Shown piece after piece: positions 47,183-60,400 of a DNA stretch of 64,000 bases. The notes beneath the pieces are model-generated. The model ran no database searches and was not told the origin of the DNA. It worked only from the letters and a program-made list of their open reading frames with translations. Location of the stretch: positions 1,822,630 to 1,886,629 of the forward strand of contig NC_018396.1 in assembly GCF_000208865.1 (NCBI RefSeq), given 5' to 3'. Each line of letters opens with the position of its first letter. The stretch's first letter is position 1. Made by a program: the position numbers and the translations under genes. Origin of the DNA: Neospora caninum Liverpool. Taxonomy: Eukaryota; Apicomplexa; Conoidasida; Eucoccidiorida; Sarcocystidae.

Positions 47183-50100
47183 CTATTGTACGAGGCCCAC
47201 ACATTCCGGAGGCCTTTCGCACGCAAGCGTTCGTGACCTTCCCGATGCCAAAGAAACGCCACTTCCTTCACGCATGAACAAGACGCGTCCCTTGCTACCT
47301 GCTCGCCTATCCAGGACGCTCCCCCCAGGGTAAGTGCCTGGTACTGTTTTGAGGCATTTGCGTGTTGCAGCAAAGATCCTCGAAAAATAGCGCTGCTCGG
47401 GTGGCGTGTACGGTTTAGTTGGCGGTTCGTATCCTGCCTGTACTGCCGCTCGAAAGACTGACTTGGCCGCAGTGCAGAGGAGCTGAAGCTGCTGAACGAT
47501 GCTCCGGAACGAGGGTCGATGCCGCTCATCCTCTTGAATGCAGCTGAGAATGCGCACACGAAAACAGCCCCATGTTCTGGTTTTCACAGCGCGACCTTGA
47601 GCTGTAGTGTATTCGGCTATTGCGTCGCCGGTGGCCCCGCATCGAAAAGCAGTGCATGGAACTGGACGTCAGGGAGACGCGTACGAAGCCCATGGAAAAC
47701 AATCGAAACACTGAAGGCTCCTCCCGCTCACAGGTTGGGCATAAACAACACAATGCTTGCCGCTGCGGAGATGACCAGCCTAGCGCGTTTCTTCCAAAGA
47801 CGGAAACTCAACTCGCAGAGAGCCTACCTGAAGGCCAGGATTGCCAGCGACTGAGCAACGTGTGGAGGGAATCGTGCGCGCGGATCAATGTAACGAAGGG
47901 TTCGACGAATGGAGGTTCCAATAGTCGAGAGCAGATACGTAATGCTTCCATCGGGGTTCTGCAGAAAAAACCCACTTAGGCGGATAAGAGTTCATTTCCC
48001 ACAGCGAACACGGATGGGTGCGCCAGAAAATAGACAATCATCACCACGAACACTGAAGGTGCTCCTCAGCGCATCTGGCCTTAGCGTGTGCCTGTTTCAC
48101 CGCAAAGGTTGGTACATAGGCGAATGCTTCTGCTGAAGCATGCTACTCTTTCCGGAAGTCACACGTGCAGTTTTGCCCGCTGCTTGGTGAGAGGTGTTGT
48201 CCGGGAATATGGATGCGACAGACCCGAAAACGACCGGATGAAAGCGTAGAAACAACCACTGTTCGGGGAAAACTTACGAGCACTGCAGGGGGTCTGGCTG
48301 TCAGTAGCTCCAAGAGCACCATACCGAACGAGTACACCTCGGTCATTTCCGTGACCACCGCGCTGGAAGGCACAAACAAAAGGAGTCCCTTTACGTACAG
48401 CGATGCCGAATGCGGCCCATGGTGCTCAAATATATCACGCAACTACACTCGACCCATACGCTCGCTAAAGAAAACGGCATATAATCGGTGCCGGTCCCCG
48501 TTTCGGGTGCAAGGCGGCCTGCTCCGGACACCTCAACATTAGCAAAAATGCCGCGGCATCACGCCACTGGGTGCCCCTGGAAATACGTAGGCGGCTTTCC
48601 TTCCCTCCAATAGTGTTTTGGGTGCCCTCCACGCTGCAAGAACCCCCCTCCCGAAGCGCTTCACATATCGACTCTTCCTTCTTGGCTGACTTCCCATACT
48701 GCGTTCGGCAAAATGGTAGAGCAAATGACAAACCACCGCATCCGGGGCTTCACACCGAGTCTCCTGGCATCCTCCAACACCCGCAAGGCTACTGCTAGCA
48801 CTCGAGAAACCGACTTTCCTTACCCTCCAACGTGAATCACCCTCTGAGGAGCCGTTGCACGCTCGCAGCAGCAGACGCCGGCTCACCTGGAAATGTATTT
48901 CGGATCCGCGTAGCCAATCGTGCCCGCCGTTTGCTTCACTGCACAGCTGTTCTCGCCTTTTTTGGCTAAGCAGGCAAGGCCGAAGTCGGCCACCTGCACA
49001 CGGAAAGGAAACTTTCAAGAGAACGCTTTCAATCCCACGAAGCCTTCGTGGTCCCCGTGGGGCATTCCCAGCACGCGAGGCCGTTGCACCCAAAGGGCCG
49101 TGCCTGCTCGGAGTGAATTTTGAACAGACAGCGCAACGGAGGAGACACGAACGACGCACCCTTCGAGGGTGAAAACCTGCCGGGTTGAGTCGACTGGCCA
49201 CACGGACCGGAGGATCTCGCTCCTTGAGCACTGGCACATAACAGCTCCTATTCTCTCCTCGTTCGATTCACCACAGAGATGATAGGCCTTTTACAAGACC
49301 AGTGACAGAATTAGCCTTTTTATGGAGAGCTCCGGGAAAAGCCGTCGTCACGGCGCTGCGCGTTTTGCCGCTGATACGAAGAAGCGGCACGTCTCACCTT
49401 GGCGCTGTTGTGCTTGTCGAGCAAGATGTTCGCTGTTTTAATGTCTCGATGATACACTTGAGGACTGTGATGCTGCAGATGTGACAGAGCACTGGCAGAG
49501 TCGAGAGCGAGGGAAAGTCGGTCTTGCCACGCAAGAAGAGGGCCTGAGAAAGCACGCATGAGAACCAGATTGCAAGCATTTGCTAAACTGGTCACGGATT
49601 CGCTGACATCGACAATGCAAAAAGGATATGGGGCAAAATGGGACAAAAAACCAAAGGACCGACGCGACCAACTCATTTGCTTCCGTGACCGGCACCGAAA
49701 AAGCTTCTGTGCCACACACTGTCCCTCCGCCTCGTGCCTCGCTGGTTCACCAAAGGGGACACTTTTTTGGCAAGACCACAAATGTCGGCAAGAGCATCCA
49801 CTGGCGTCTCTATGCGCTACTAATATAAGACATTCTACAGCAGAGGATCTACGATGCAGCCGAGAGTTCAGCAATGAGGGCTAAGCCGGTTTCTCTCCTT
49901 TACACTCGGGTGCCTCAAGATGTACTACGGGAAAGGAGCTAAAACAGGGGCAGTCAATGGATTTGCCAGTTTCTCTCTCGTATAGAATTTGTTTTCAGTC
50001 ACGCTCTAGTTTCAGCGAGTCGGAAAGGACGCAATATACGACACGTTTTTGAACACAGCTACAGTCCAGACAGAGGTGGAACCAAAGCGATTTGTCACCG

Positions 50101-51166
50101 CCAGCAGAGAAAGAATCTCACCTTTTTGGAGCCGCATGCCTACGTCACCTCCTGATAGGAGCTCGTAGACGAGGAAACGATCCCTTCCGTGGCGGGCAAA
50201 TCCCAAGAGAATGACCAGGTGCGGGTGCCTGCGCACCACAAACATTGCATAGAGGCACACTCCAGTTACCCGTAATTCGTTTTTGCCAGAATGGAGCCAC
50301 GTGGACACCTGATTGGCAAATCCTGTGACTTTCTAGTGCGGCCTGATACCAAGTTTTTCTCGTCCGTCAGAGATTTAGGTGTGCATGCATGGCTGCTCTT
50401 CGACGGAAAAAGGGTAATTTCCTTTAACCATAAGGCAGGCTCTGCTCAATCCTGTTCCGGCAGCTGAACAGACAGCGTTGAGCATCGTTACAGAGATCGA
50501 TGCTCGCACTGACTACCAAGGCAAAGCCTGGAGCAACTCCCATTCCGTACCTGAATTTCGAGAGCACTTTAACTTCCTTCTCGAACCCAGCCTCCTTGGG
50601 TTTATGCAGCCACTTAACAGCCACGGCTACTCCATCACGCAAAACACCCTCATATACATTTCCATACGCTCCCTGGCCGAGGATCACCGAGAAGCCCGCC
50701 GTTGCACCGTAAAGCTCCTGAAGCCAAACATTGAAAACCGCGCACGTGTTCTGCCTTCCAGAGGCATGCACAGCCTGGAACCATTCTAAGCAAAAAGTGT
50801 AGTCTCCGCATATTCAGGCTACACATGAAGCCTAAAGTTACCAACCCCCACGGCTGAACGAGCACCGAAGTGGAAACCAGCACGGGGCGAAAAATGGAAA
50901 CCACACTAATGATCCGGGAAAATAAAGCTGGGGAATCCGAAAGTCACGAGCCTTATGATATGTGTAGGCAATGCATGAGTCCATCTTACCTCGTATGAAT
51001 ACTCCAACGAAATATCATTTAGGGCGTCATCATCTGTGCTCTTTTCATTCGCGTCTTCCCCGTCGCCGTCCAACCTGTCACCGTTCACGGGGCTTCCCCT
51101 CCGCCTCGCCTCCACCGCCCCCACTCCGCCTCCTCGCTGCTTCACGCCTCGTGGTCCAGCCTCCAT
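47183..51166 (-). CDS. receptor-like/Pelle-type (TKL) protein kinase, eight exons
   Basis: Exons on the minus strand are 51166-50990, 50774-50551, 50228-50122, 49543-49398, 48993-48887, 48362-48278, 47958-47828 and 47543-47183. All seven junction phases agree; the product is 445 residues. After ~80 hydrophilic residues comes a kinase domain: Gly loop GQGAYGNVYEG (93-103), VAVKW with Lys113, Glu in FEKEVKVL (~126), HRDIKTAN with Asp203 and Asn208, ADFG with Asp221, and activation-loop end GTIGYADPKY, the RLK/Pelle form of GTxGYxDPEY. Subdomain IX reads EVYSFGMVLLELLTAR, with Glu where DVYSFG is usual. Subdomain XI follows as EDERHRPSF. Catalytic residues are all present, so activity is expected. 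No signal peptide or membrane helix is seen in this model; more 5' exons are possible. Substrate unknown. Confidence 0.87.
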
Positions 51167-54100
51167 AGCGAGAAAGACGCTTCGTACATGGGTGTCGTCA
51201 AGTCCCCCGTCGCGAGAGGAAAGATATGTGAATGGCCTTCCACTTGCTCTACGACTTCGCTCCTCGGGAGAGCTGACAGGCAGCTATCACTGACTTCCTG
51301 TACCGCCTGCACGCCTGAGATGTCCAAAGGTTGCCACGCGTGACGGTTGCCCGGATGATGCGGCTCCAAAGGCGCGTGGCGCACACGAGGTGGACTGGTT
51401 CGGCCACCTCCCGCTGGCTTTCTCTAAAAAACTTGTTGCCACTGGGGCCGAAGACAGACGTGCGCGGTGATATTGCCTTCAGCCTTGAGGGAGCGAAGAA
51501 AACAAGGATTTACAGGACGCCTTGCGCCAACGAGGAAGGGGGCGCATGCAGCCCAGAACCCGCGACAAACTCGTGGTTTTCTGAGGACCGAGATGCGACA
51601 ACGGCCCAGAGTAAAAGGCGACGGGGCAGTCGGCCGAACTTCCACGGGCAGTCGACAAAAATAAGGACTCGCCTCACGGGTCCACCTGGTGCAAATAATC
51701 CATTTGGAGCGGGTTCCTATTTTTCGCCCTCATGGGGATCCACCGGCGAGCTCGTCGCTCCCGGTCGACTGACGAGTTGACGGAGAAAGGCCTGGTTCTT
51801 CCGTGCTTTGAAAAATGATGAAGTCCCCAGACGCTGAACCCTCGTTTCACACAACTTTCAGTCTGCCGAGAATTCAGTTGAGGCCGTCTGTAAAGTGGGT
51901 TTTTTCAGGTATGGTGGATGGGACCGTCGTCTGCCTGGGGAGGCCAAGTGTAATAAAATGGGTGTGCAATATCTCCCGGTGAATGCGATTGTCCATGGGG
52001 TGATTCCAAACAGAATGGACCGTGCCGTGTTCAAAATATGGGGACCCAGTACTGGACTCTCCCGAACTTCGGGAAAACAGTAGGTACACAACAGCTACGG
52101 AGGAAACCTCCTCGCTTCGCTACCATCTGTCCGCTGGATCGACAAATTCCCTCTTTGACGTAGCCCTGGAATTCTTTGAGGAAAGCGGATTTCGCGTTGT
52201 CGAGCTCCGATGCGTCTAGGGGCAGTCGCAGAATGCCAGAATGAAAACCAGCTCGGGGCGACACCACGGCCAGATAAGACAGCAGACAGACTTGTATCCG
52301 CGCAGCTCAATCCCGACATGTGAGAAATGGGCCTTTACCCTTACCGGCAGCGAGGACGAATTGAAAAGATCTCAGAGGTAGAAGGTGTTTCTTTCGAGGA
52401 CTGGTGACCAAGGAAATGACGTGGGACTGACCAGCCGACGCTGAGGGTCACCCAGATGGGACTGGACTGTACAATGAACGTGAAGGTACTGTAATACAAG
52501 AGCAGTAGCTCACCTGGCCACTGACAAGCGCAGCCATGCATAAAGGAGAAAACAACTCGTCCCTTGGTTAATTTTGTAAGTTTAGGGGCCGGTGTCCTTT
52601 GATCCTACAACTCGTGAAACGGGCTAGCCCTCGCATGCTCGGCGAACGGCAATGGTTGATGGGAGTCGACAGCCTGCCCGTGCTCGACCAACTGTATTGT
52701 GTGCATGCTGTTCGGAAGGCACGCATAATGTCTCGGAGTGAAACACCAAGACAACGAGATGGAACACTCGGGATAACCACAATGATGAGAGGGTGCATCG
52801 TTTCTCAGACCGCACGGGAGACCGGGAAAGGGTACACTGTCCTGCCTGATGAGGTCCGCTTCTCGAAGAGGCGTGTGGAAGAGGACTAATAATCACGACC
52901 AACGGAACAGCACACGGGGTCCGGAACAGAACGAGCAAAGACAAGGTGAAAGGGAAGAAAGGTAGAGGAAGTGGACACAGTCGGGTCAAGTACGGGGACA
53001 ACCAGGCGATTACGACAAAGTATGGGGCACAGCGGGGTAAACAGAGGGTTCGGCGGGTCTCACTGTCCCTTGCACATTCGGGGTTCTTTTCGCTGGCCCG
53101 CTTTGCGCATCTCCACGGTTGGCTGCGCTGCAGATTAAGCAGCCACCAAGTCGAGTAGGTTCTTGCGCAGCTTGCAAAAACCCACTTGTACACGTTTCAT
53201 GGTGGAACCAGCATTGTTTGGCAGCACGATATTTGTCATATGACGCCAGCGAGATATGTCTGACGTTTGTCATGCAGACATCGTGAACAAGTATTTCTTC
53301 TAAATCTGCGGCGTAGATGAGAGAACGTGGTGACAATCGTGAGCATCCGCAGAGGAAAGGTGGTGATTGCCAGTCGTGTCTCCCCTAGACTGCACACACA
53401 CTAAACAATGAGTTTTATCGTCGGCTTTCTAAACGATTCCTCATAGGACGTGGATCTGCAGGGATGAGCCGTAAGAGGAAGCGGATCAATGTGTGCATTT
53501 CCAAGACGCGCCGTGACGACGGTTACGTTCGATCTGCTCCAAAACGCTCACTGTGACGCTGCGGTTCGGAATGAGCAACCCAAGTGAAGAGCCTGGAGTT
53601 AGGCATGTCTAGTGTGCCAGCTGAGTTCAATGCATATACAACGGCGTTTTCAGATGGTGTCACTGACTGCGGTGTTTGCAGCTCAACACTAGGCCCCTGC
53701 TGCGGAACGGTTGTCTCCTGTGACAATTTAGCTGTAGCATTGAAAGAACGTCTGCTTGTTCTGTTCCATCTGTTGCAGATAGGACTAAAATTTCCAGGAG
53801 TGTCGGCGTACCACACAAGACTGGCGGGAGATTTGGCCGTTTGGAACCATGATTCGCCAGTATCGCGACAAATTAGAACCCTCCAAGTCCAAACAGCAAA
53901 GAATCAGCGACGAGGCGTTTGACAGGGTAGAATCTCTTTGATTTTGGGGGAAATCCGAAGACATACATACCCGCCGGCAAAATGATCACTGTCCTACGGT
54001 ATAGATACCACAAAAACCTCCACCGTACCTGTTTTAGGATTCACTGCGGTAGGTTTACTGGCATGAGGAACGCGCTGACCGTAACCTGTCCAGGGAAGCG

Positions 54101-57100
54101 AGCCACTGCCTCGGCGAGTTTCTGGCTACTTCTGGTATCCCCAGGAAGCACGAGCGAAACCACTCAAAACCATTCAATCAGTAGGCGCAATCTGTACTGT
54201 TCATTTGCCACTACATTAGGTCTGCAACTTCTGGTCAACGTATTAGAATGCTTTTCTTACGCATCTCCTTCAGAGGCTCGCGGTAGTACCTGATAGGTGT
54301 GTCCCATTTTTTGTGTTGTTAAAGGTAATACCATCAAAAACCGGTGGATTTTTTGTATGGATGACATCAAAAAGGAAATGTCAATAAATATGAAACTGTC
54401 TTTAACATAACACCTGGAAGATCAAGTTTGCATTGCGTTCAGACTTTACACTGGATAAGAACTTGGTTGCCTTTTTTTTTATTTATAACTGGATTCATAT
54501 TCAGTATTCTAGGTACTATAATGCCTCTGTTTCTTCGATTTGAGTTTTTCGAAACCACTCAGAATGCCCATCGAGAAGGCTGGGTGTGTCAAATAACAGC
54601 CTTCAGAAACAATGAAGGAAGCAGCTAAAGTCGTGGTATCACACATATTATGGTATCGGATTAGTAAGTTTGGGTCAGGGGATACCTCGAAAAAGTAACG
54701 AAGTTTGATTGAGCTGCGTCCGACAGTTCGGCGCACTACCGGAAAAAGACCGGTTGGAACAGAATATCAAACCTAACACACAAATTAACTGAGTTAACTA
54801 ATACATGGTTGAACTGTTTAAATGGTGTCGATGAGAACGATAAGGAGCTGTTCGCTTATAGTGTCGGTTGACACCAACAAAACCCCATCTTCCTTTTTCA
54901 GGCTCGCTCGGTCCTAAACCGCCAGAAGATACGGGAAAGCCCCAAGGGACTGGGGGCTGTCTCCTGTGTAAGCTCCAAAGCCGCTTTACTCTCCGCTGAG
55001 GACGCGTGATTCGGCGCTACCACAAGGAAGAAAGTTGAAGGTCAAGTCATTAGAAGCAGAATACAGGCCTGTTTTCTCGTCCAAGCGGAGCCCCATGTGT
55101 GGAGTTGGCCGAGGCACCGCAGGTAATAACCGGGGCTTCTGGACGTTAGTTAGCTACCCGTCTGCAGAAGTACAGCCTCTCAGTTCCCTTTTGGTCTACA
55201 TAGCCAAGTTACCTTGAGTTGCGGCACAGACCGTGTTACAGTGTATTCTTTCGTGAATCGCCGACCGGTGGCCTGGGGGTCCCGCTAACAGCGCGCTTTG
55301 CCGGTAGCGGAGATGCAGTCTCTCCTCAAGCATCGAAGTGAACTGCACACGCAGGGTGGGCGACAGACAATCTGTGGGCCACACCGAATGAGACACCCTC
55401 GTTCTTCGGCAAGAAAAGAACCGATTTTATTCTAGAGTCTCTGCTCTCCTTCGCAGGATGCGAAGAGCATCTGCTGCGAGGAAAAATCTACCGCCAGTTC
55501 TAGAATGCTCTTCTGTTTTGAGCACGCGAATCTTTCTAAGCTGCCATCAGGTCACCGTTTCATCTTTGAATGCACGACGTTAAATAACGCTACCAGACAT
55601 CGCCCAGAGACGGCCAGCGCGTTGATTTAAGGCCCGATCTGGCATCATCTTGCAAACTATGAGGCCTGTTCACGTGTTTCAGGCTAAATGTTCTCCGAGG
55701 GGGGAGGCTAGCAGTTCGATTTTTCACGGAGCCGCCCCTCCGATCAAGGGAGTTGCCGCCTTCTGCTGGCCGGGCATGTTTTAGCGCAAACAGCTTTCCT
55801 CTGTCTTGACCGAGCGTACCCGCCGTCGACCCCCGCTGTTTGCTGTGTGGAAGATACTTTCACCAAGATCTGTTCAAGTACGTTGACTGCACAATTTTCC
55901 AACTGATTTTTTTTCGTGACGTGTTCGCGGAGGAAAAACGCGCTCAGTTCGATGCCGCTCGCATTCGCCGCTCGACATACGTCCCTGAACAAGACGCCCT
56001 TTACTTAGGCAGCGCCAATGCCTCCTTTTCTGCTTCATCAGATGCTTTTTGATGTGTATGCTTCCTCTGTTACTTCTGATGGAGCCTCTTCTTGGTGAGA
56101 AAGCACCGCACCCCAGGAGAGCCTTGGCTGTCCACTGTCCCAGCTCTTTTGGGGTAGACTCTGGCGAGCACCCTTCCTGAAGTTCTACTTTTCACTTCGT
56201 CTTTTTCGGTCTCGTATTTCCTTCCTTCATACGCTTGAATGTTTGGAAAAGGCTTTTTTCCCGCTGTTACTTTCCTTTGGCGCATGTGGGCTCTGATTTT
56301 TACTTTTCACCTTGAGGCTGACTGAAGGGGCTAACCGTCGTACACATGTTGGACTTGGGCTCAGCAGGGGCATTTTCCCGCTCTCTCTTCGAACATATTC
56401 TCATTATTCTTCAGCTTCGTTCCGCGCTTGTCTCCGTGGTCCTACAAAAGGGTGTGCAGCTGACGCTGTGTGCTGCTACCCTGCAACTTCGATCCGCTGT
56501 TGCGACGCTTCAGGTCGTTTTCCGATAATTGCGGCTCCTGCGTTCACTGTCACTCCTTTGGTGAAACATCATGGTGATCGACGTAGCCTTCTCCGCCGTC
56601 CCCCCTTCTGTAACTACGGTAGCCGGCGTCGCCCCCTGGAGTGCAACCGGAAAGGCAGTTCTGGCTTTTTCTCTTGCTTCCCTGTCGGCATGCCGCAGGC
56701 GCACGTAACGCCGCGGCTTCTGGTCCTCCAGCTGTTGTGGTCATGGTTCTTCAGAACACGGTGAACATTCGTGATAGTGGTTCTTCCTCTTCGCAGTCTT
56801 CCGATACCGTCCCGTTTTGAACGCATGGCTTGCCCGCGCTCCAAGAAGTCAGCGAAACAGGACCTGTCTGTCACTAGCGGCTTCGGTTCTGCCGGTGTCT
56901 TCATATCTTTTCACTTTATAGACTATCGTATCTTCTGCCTGAGAAGTTTGTTTCCCGACCCTTTGCTTTTTCTTGTGTGACAGGTCAAGCAAACCTTTTT
57001 CCATTCCCCGTCTCTCTCTTTTTCCTTTAAGGCCGTACCTCTTGACACCGGTAATTTGCCTTTTCCAGTTACCCTACAGCTCACTCCGCATCCTAGTTTG

Positions 57101-57439
57101 CATCCATTGTTCTAGTTCTGTTCATCTGCCGTTTGCTTACTGGCGTACCCTGACCCCAACTCGACACCGACGTTTTCCACTCAAACCTTCGGGTCTCCAG
57201 TTCGCCTGGTAGGGGGCATCGTCCTCTCCCAATCCATGTGACCACTTTCAGCCTTTTGTCCAGTAAACGAGAGAGCACGTGAATACCGATACAAAGAGGC
57301 TTGCCGCTCCTTCCATTCTCGCGTGGTGCCCTCGAGGCCTCTCGAGGCGCCTGAGCTATGCCTCAGAGCCGCGTGTTAGCCTGGGAGAGAGAAGAGCTCC
57401 GGTCCCCGTTTTTTTTTCTTCATCCTCATCAAGCCAAAA
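51167..57439. other. 6.3-kb gene-poor divergent interval
   Basis: It lies between the minus-strand kinase gene and the plus-strand VPS13 gene. Most of it shows no convincing coding frame. An exon-like minus-strand segment is at 52215-52124 (TAG acceptor, GT donor, open frame beginning DASELDNAKSAFLKEF), which could be an upstream exon of the kinase gene. An AT-rich mitochondrial-like patch lies near 54316-54555. About 56280-57430 is T/C-rich and probably includes the VPS13 promoter and leader. Confidence 0.45.
54316..54555 (+). pseudogene. NUMT: fragments of mitochondrial cob and cox1
   Basis: This patch is clearly more AT-rich than its surroundings. Positions 54319-54351 read LKVIPSKTGGF, which matches the conserved cytochrome b segment after the WYFL helix in apicomplexans as I recall it; the frame diverges soon after. 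About 100 bases on, 54446-54555 reads WLPFFLFITGFIFSILGTIM then PLFLRFEF. This has the shape of the first cytochrome oxidase I helix (general pattern GTxxSxxIRxEL). Neither fragment has a start or continues as a gene. Small nuclear copies of shuffled mitochondrial DNA are well known in Toxoplasma. The cob match is from memory of a short motif and the cox1 match from pattern, so a search would be decisive. Confidence 0.5.
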
Positions 57440-60400
57440 ATGTTTGCCGGCCAAGTGCGCAAGTACGTAGACTCTGCGGTGGAGTCTTTCCTCTCGCCCT
57501 TCGTGGATTCCTTGGACAAGGCCGGAGCTCCAGCGAGAAAACCGAAAATAGGAGGGAAATGTCCTTCCCGAGATGGACAGCCTATTTCCCGGGGCAGTGG
57601 ACTCCAATCTCGTTCGGGGCGAGACGGAGGTAGTGAGTTTGCTGGCAGGAAGAAAGGAGAAAAGCTCTTGGGAGGTTCGTCTGGCGAGAAGGGATCTGAG
57701 AAACCCCGGTTCTGGTGGGCCCCCTGGGGAAGTAAGAATGAAAACGAGAACGCGCATCCACGGCAACTCGCCACATCAAAGTCGTCAGCTTTGCCAAGTG
57801 AGGAGGATCCGTTTACGGGGTCTGATGTCTCAACAGACGCGCAGAGGCGACGTGAAAATGACCTCTCAGGTGAAGCGACCAGTTCTGCGGAGAGGACAAG
57901 GCAGACGCGAGGTCGCATGCGGTTCTCCGGTGGCGCCAGTCCCACGAGAAAGGACACAAGTGAATCGAGCTTGGATGAGGATGAGCCGTCGTCGCCTTAT
58001 GGCTTCAGTCCGAGCCCAACTGCTACAGGCAGCGGGGACATTGTCTACACAAATATCCGGTTGCGGCGTGATCTTCTGTCCTCCTCAGGTCTCCCATTCG
58101 TTCTTTCGCAAGGAGTCATCTCGTCCCTTCGCATATCTATCCCTCCTCTGCTGTCTCTTGCCCCTATTGTCATTTCCGTAGAGGATGTGCTGCTGCTGTT
58201 CACTCCCCTGCCTGGGAACCAGTGGAGTCCGTCGGAGGTTCGCCGTCTCGCTCAACAGCATCGACGGGCTCTCATAGCAGACCTTGAGGAGCAAATTGAA
58301 AACCAGGTCCGCGGCAGTCTCCACTCAAGAAATCGAATGCGGAGCTCCGCGTCGGAAACGGGCGGGGCTTTTGGCAGTTCAGCTTCTCATTCGCTTCCCA
58401 CCGCCAGGTACCTGGCCGGCTCTGGCATGCTACGCTCAGCAACTGATGTCTCCGCTCTCGGTGGCGCAGCCAGCGTAGGCGCAGATGCCGTGGGAGGAGG
58501 GGGAGGCGTGACGGGAGGTTCCCGTGACAGAGAGAGAACTCGACCTGCTGCAGCTGGAGGCGGCGGAGTTCAGGCCTATATTCGTAACAACATCGAACAG
58601 TGGCTTCTGGGGCGACTCAAGGTCAGTATTCGTAATGTTCACGTTCGGTATGAACACCCAGGAGGCGCGAGCGGTGCGCCGTTTTCTTGGGGCGTGATCA
58701 TCCCTTTCATTCTCCTCAATAGGGGGATGCCGGATGCATCGTCTACCCAGGTGACGCATGCAGCAGCTGCAGCTGCAGCAGCGGAGAGGGAGCAAAGGCA
58801 AGCGACGGAGCAACAGACAAAGAGGAACCGAGGGAAACCGGCACACGTCAGCGGAGGACCACGTATCAGACGTGAAAATGAAGCGTCCGAACAAAAGCAA
58901 GCTGATGGCAGACTGCGAAACCCGCAGAGCCCGATCAATACGGGGCAGGCTGCGGCGCTACGAGGAGGCACGAGTCGCAACACGAGGTCTGGAGGCAGTG
59001 TGGGCGACTCCGCTCTGGACTGGCGAGTGGACGGAGAGGAGGAAGACAGGATGAGTGAGGGACGGGGGGCAACCGGGGAGAACAAAGAGCCAGTTAGCAA
59101 GATTTTGCTCTGCAGCATTGCCATGTACTGGAACAGCGGGGACCTGCGACTGATCAGTGAGACGCCAAAGGCGATAGAACGTTTGTACCTTTTAGCGGCA
59201 CCTGTCTGGTCGTCATCACCTGTCAGCGCAGCACGGACTGCCGCCGCGGAAGCGGAACTCGCCGCTACAGAACTTGCTGCTGTAGCCGCGGCGGGGAAAG
59301 GAAGGGAAGGGCAACAAGGAACGCAAGGCTTGTTGCTGCGCACGCCACCAGAGCCGCCGTTGCCAGTTTGCACCAGCATCGAGCTCGGCGGAAACGAGCG
59401 TGGAGACAAGGCAAAGCAGAAAGTCGTATCGGCTCCCGCGTCGCCTTCAGCACTGGCCAGGACTCGGAAAGCAGATCGGGGCTTGGAGGGATGCAGCTGG
59501 TTGCTGCGACTTTCGTTTTTCGAATTCTCGGTGGTCCTTCAGCCCAGCGAGGAAGAATCAACACACAACTTCGACCTTCGAGTGGAGGGCCATGTGGACC
59601 CGGTCGTCCTGCACGTAAGTCGAGATATGCTCACGGACATGCGGTCGCTGCAAATGCATCTCGCCGGATTCAACTTCTTCAAACAGGCTGTGCTGGTCAG
59701 TCCGGCTCTTTTCCGCTGTCTGCGCGATCAGCACAAGAGCGAATCGTGTAGCTGCCTCCGGTCCCCTCGGCAGGTCGAGAACGCCTCCAGCGCACTTCCA
59801 GAGTCCGTTGCGCAGGACTCACTACGCTGGGTATTTCTCCCGACCTCGCACTCTAACGGAAAAGTGTGTGCTGTCTCAGCTTGCCAGCGCCTCGATGAAT
59901 CCGCCAAGGACTCTCAGACGGGATCGGTGTGTTCCGCACCATCACCCGGTAGTAGCCGAGGCCTGGCTGCCCTGTCGACGTCTGATCGTGCCTGCCGCTC
60001 TCACCGGGCTCGGCGGCGCTGGCGATTCGCTGTAACTGCTGTGTGCTGGCTGCGCCAGCTACAGGAACTCAGGTCGTCAATGCACTCTCTGGTTTCCCCT
60101 CCTGTTCTCACCATTCTCAAGCAGCAGCGAGCGTACATTGAGTTGCGGTGTAGATACCGCTGCGAGGTGGCTAAGAGACGCGCGGCTCGAGGCAACGCTT
60201 CCCTGCTTTCAAGAGTGTACGGGAAGTCTCCAAGCGCTGGGTCCATGGAGGAAGAACTTGCCAAGGACCTCCGTCGAATGGAAGAGGAGGAACTGCTTTA
60301 CCTGCCTACAGAGCTGGTGCTTCTGTGGCACCGTCAAGCAGTCCTCGATCCCGCGCTTCCACCGTACGACCTTTTCCTTCTCCACCGGCATCCGCATGCC

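Noticed and set aside
51331..51780. 149-codon plus-strand frame upstream of the kinase gene
   Set aside because: It has an ATG but no domain, no splice context and low-complexity composition, and it is antisense to the exon-like segments of the kinase side.
57729..58089. Possible intron in VPS13 (GTAAG at 57729-57733 to TCCTCAG near 58089)
   Set aside because: Removing it would delete the strand-rich chorein segment at residues ~199-220, which is conserved, while the unspliced frame is fully open.
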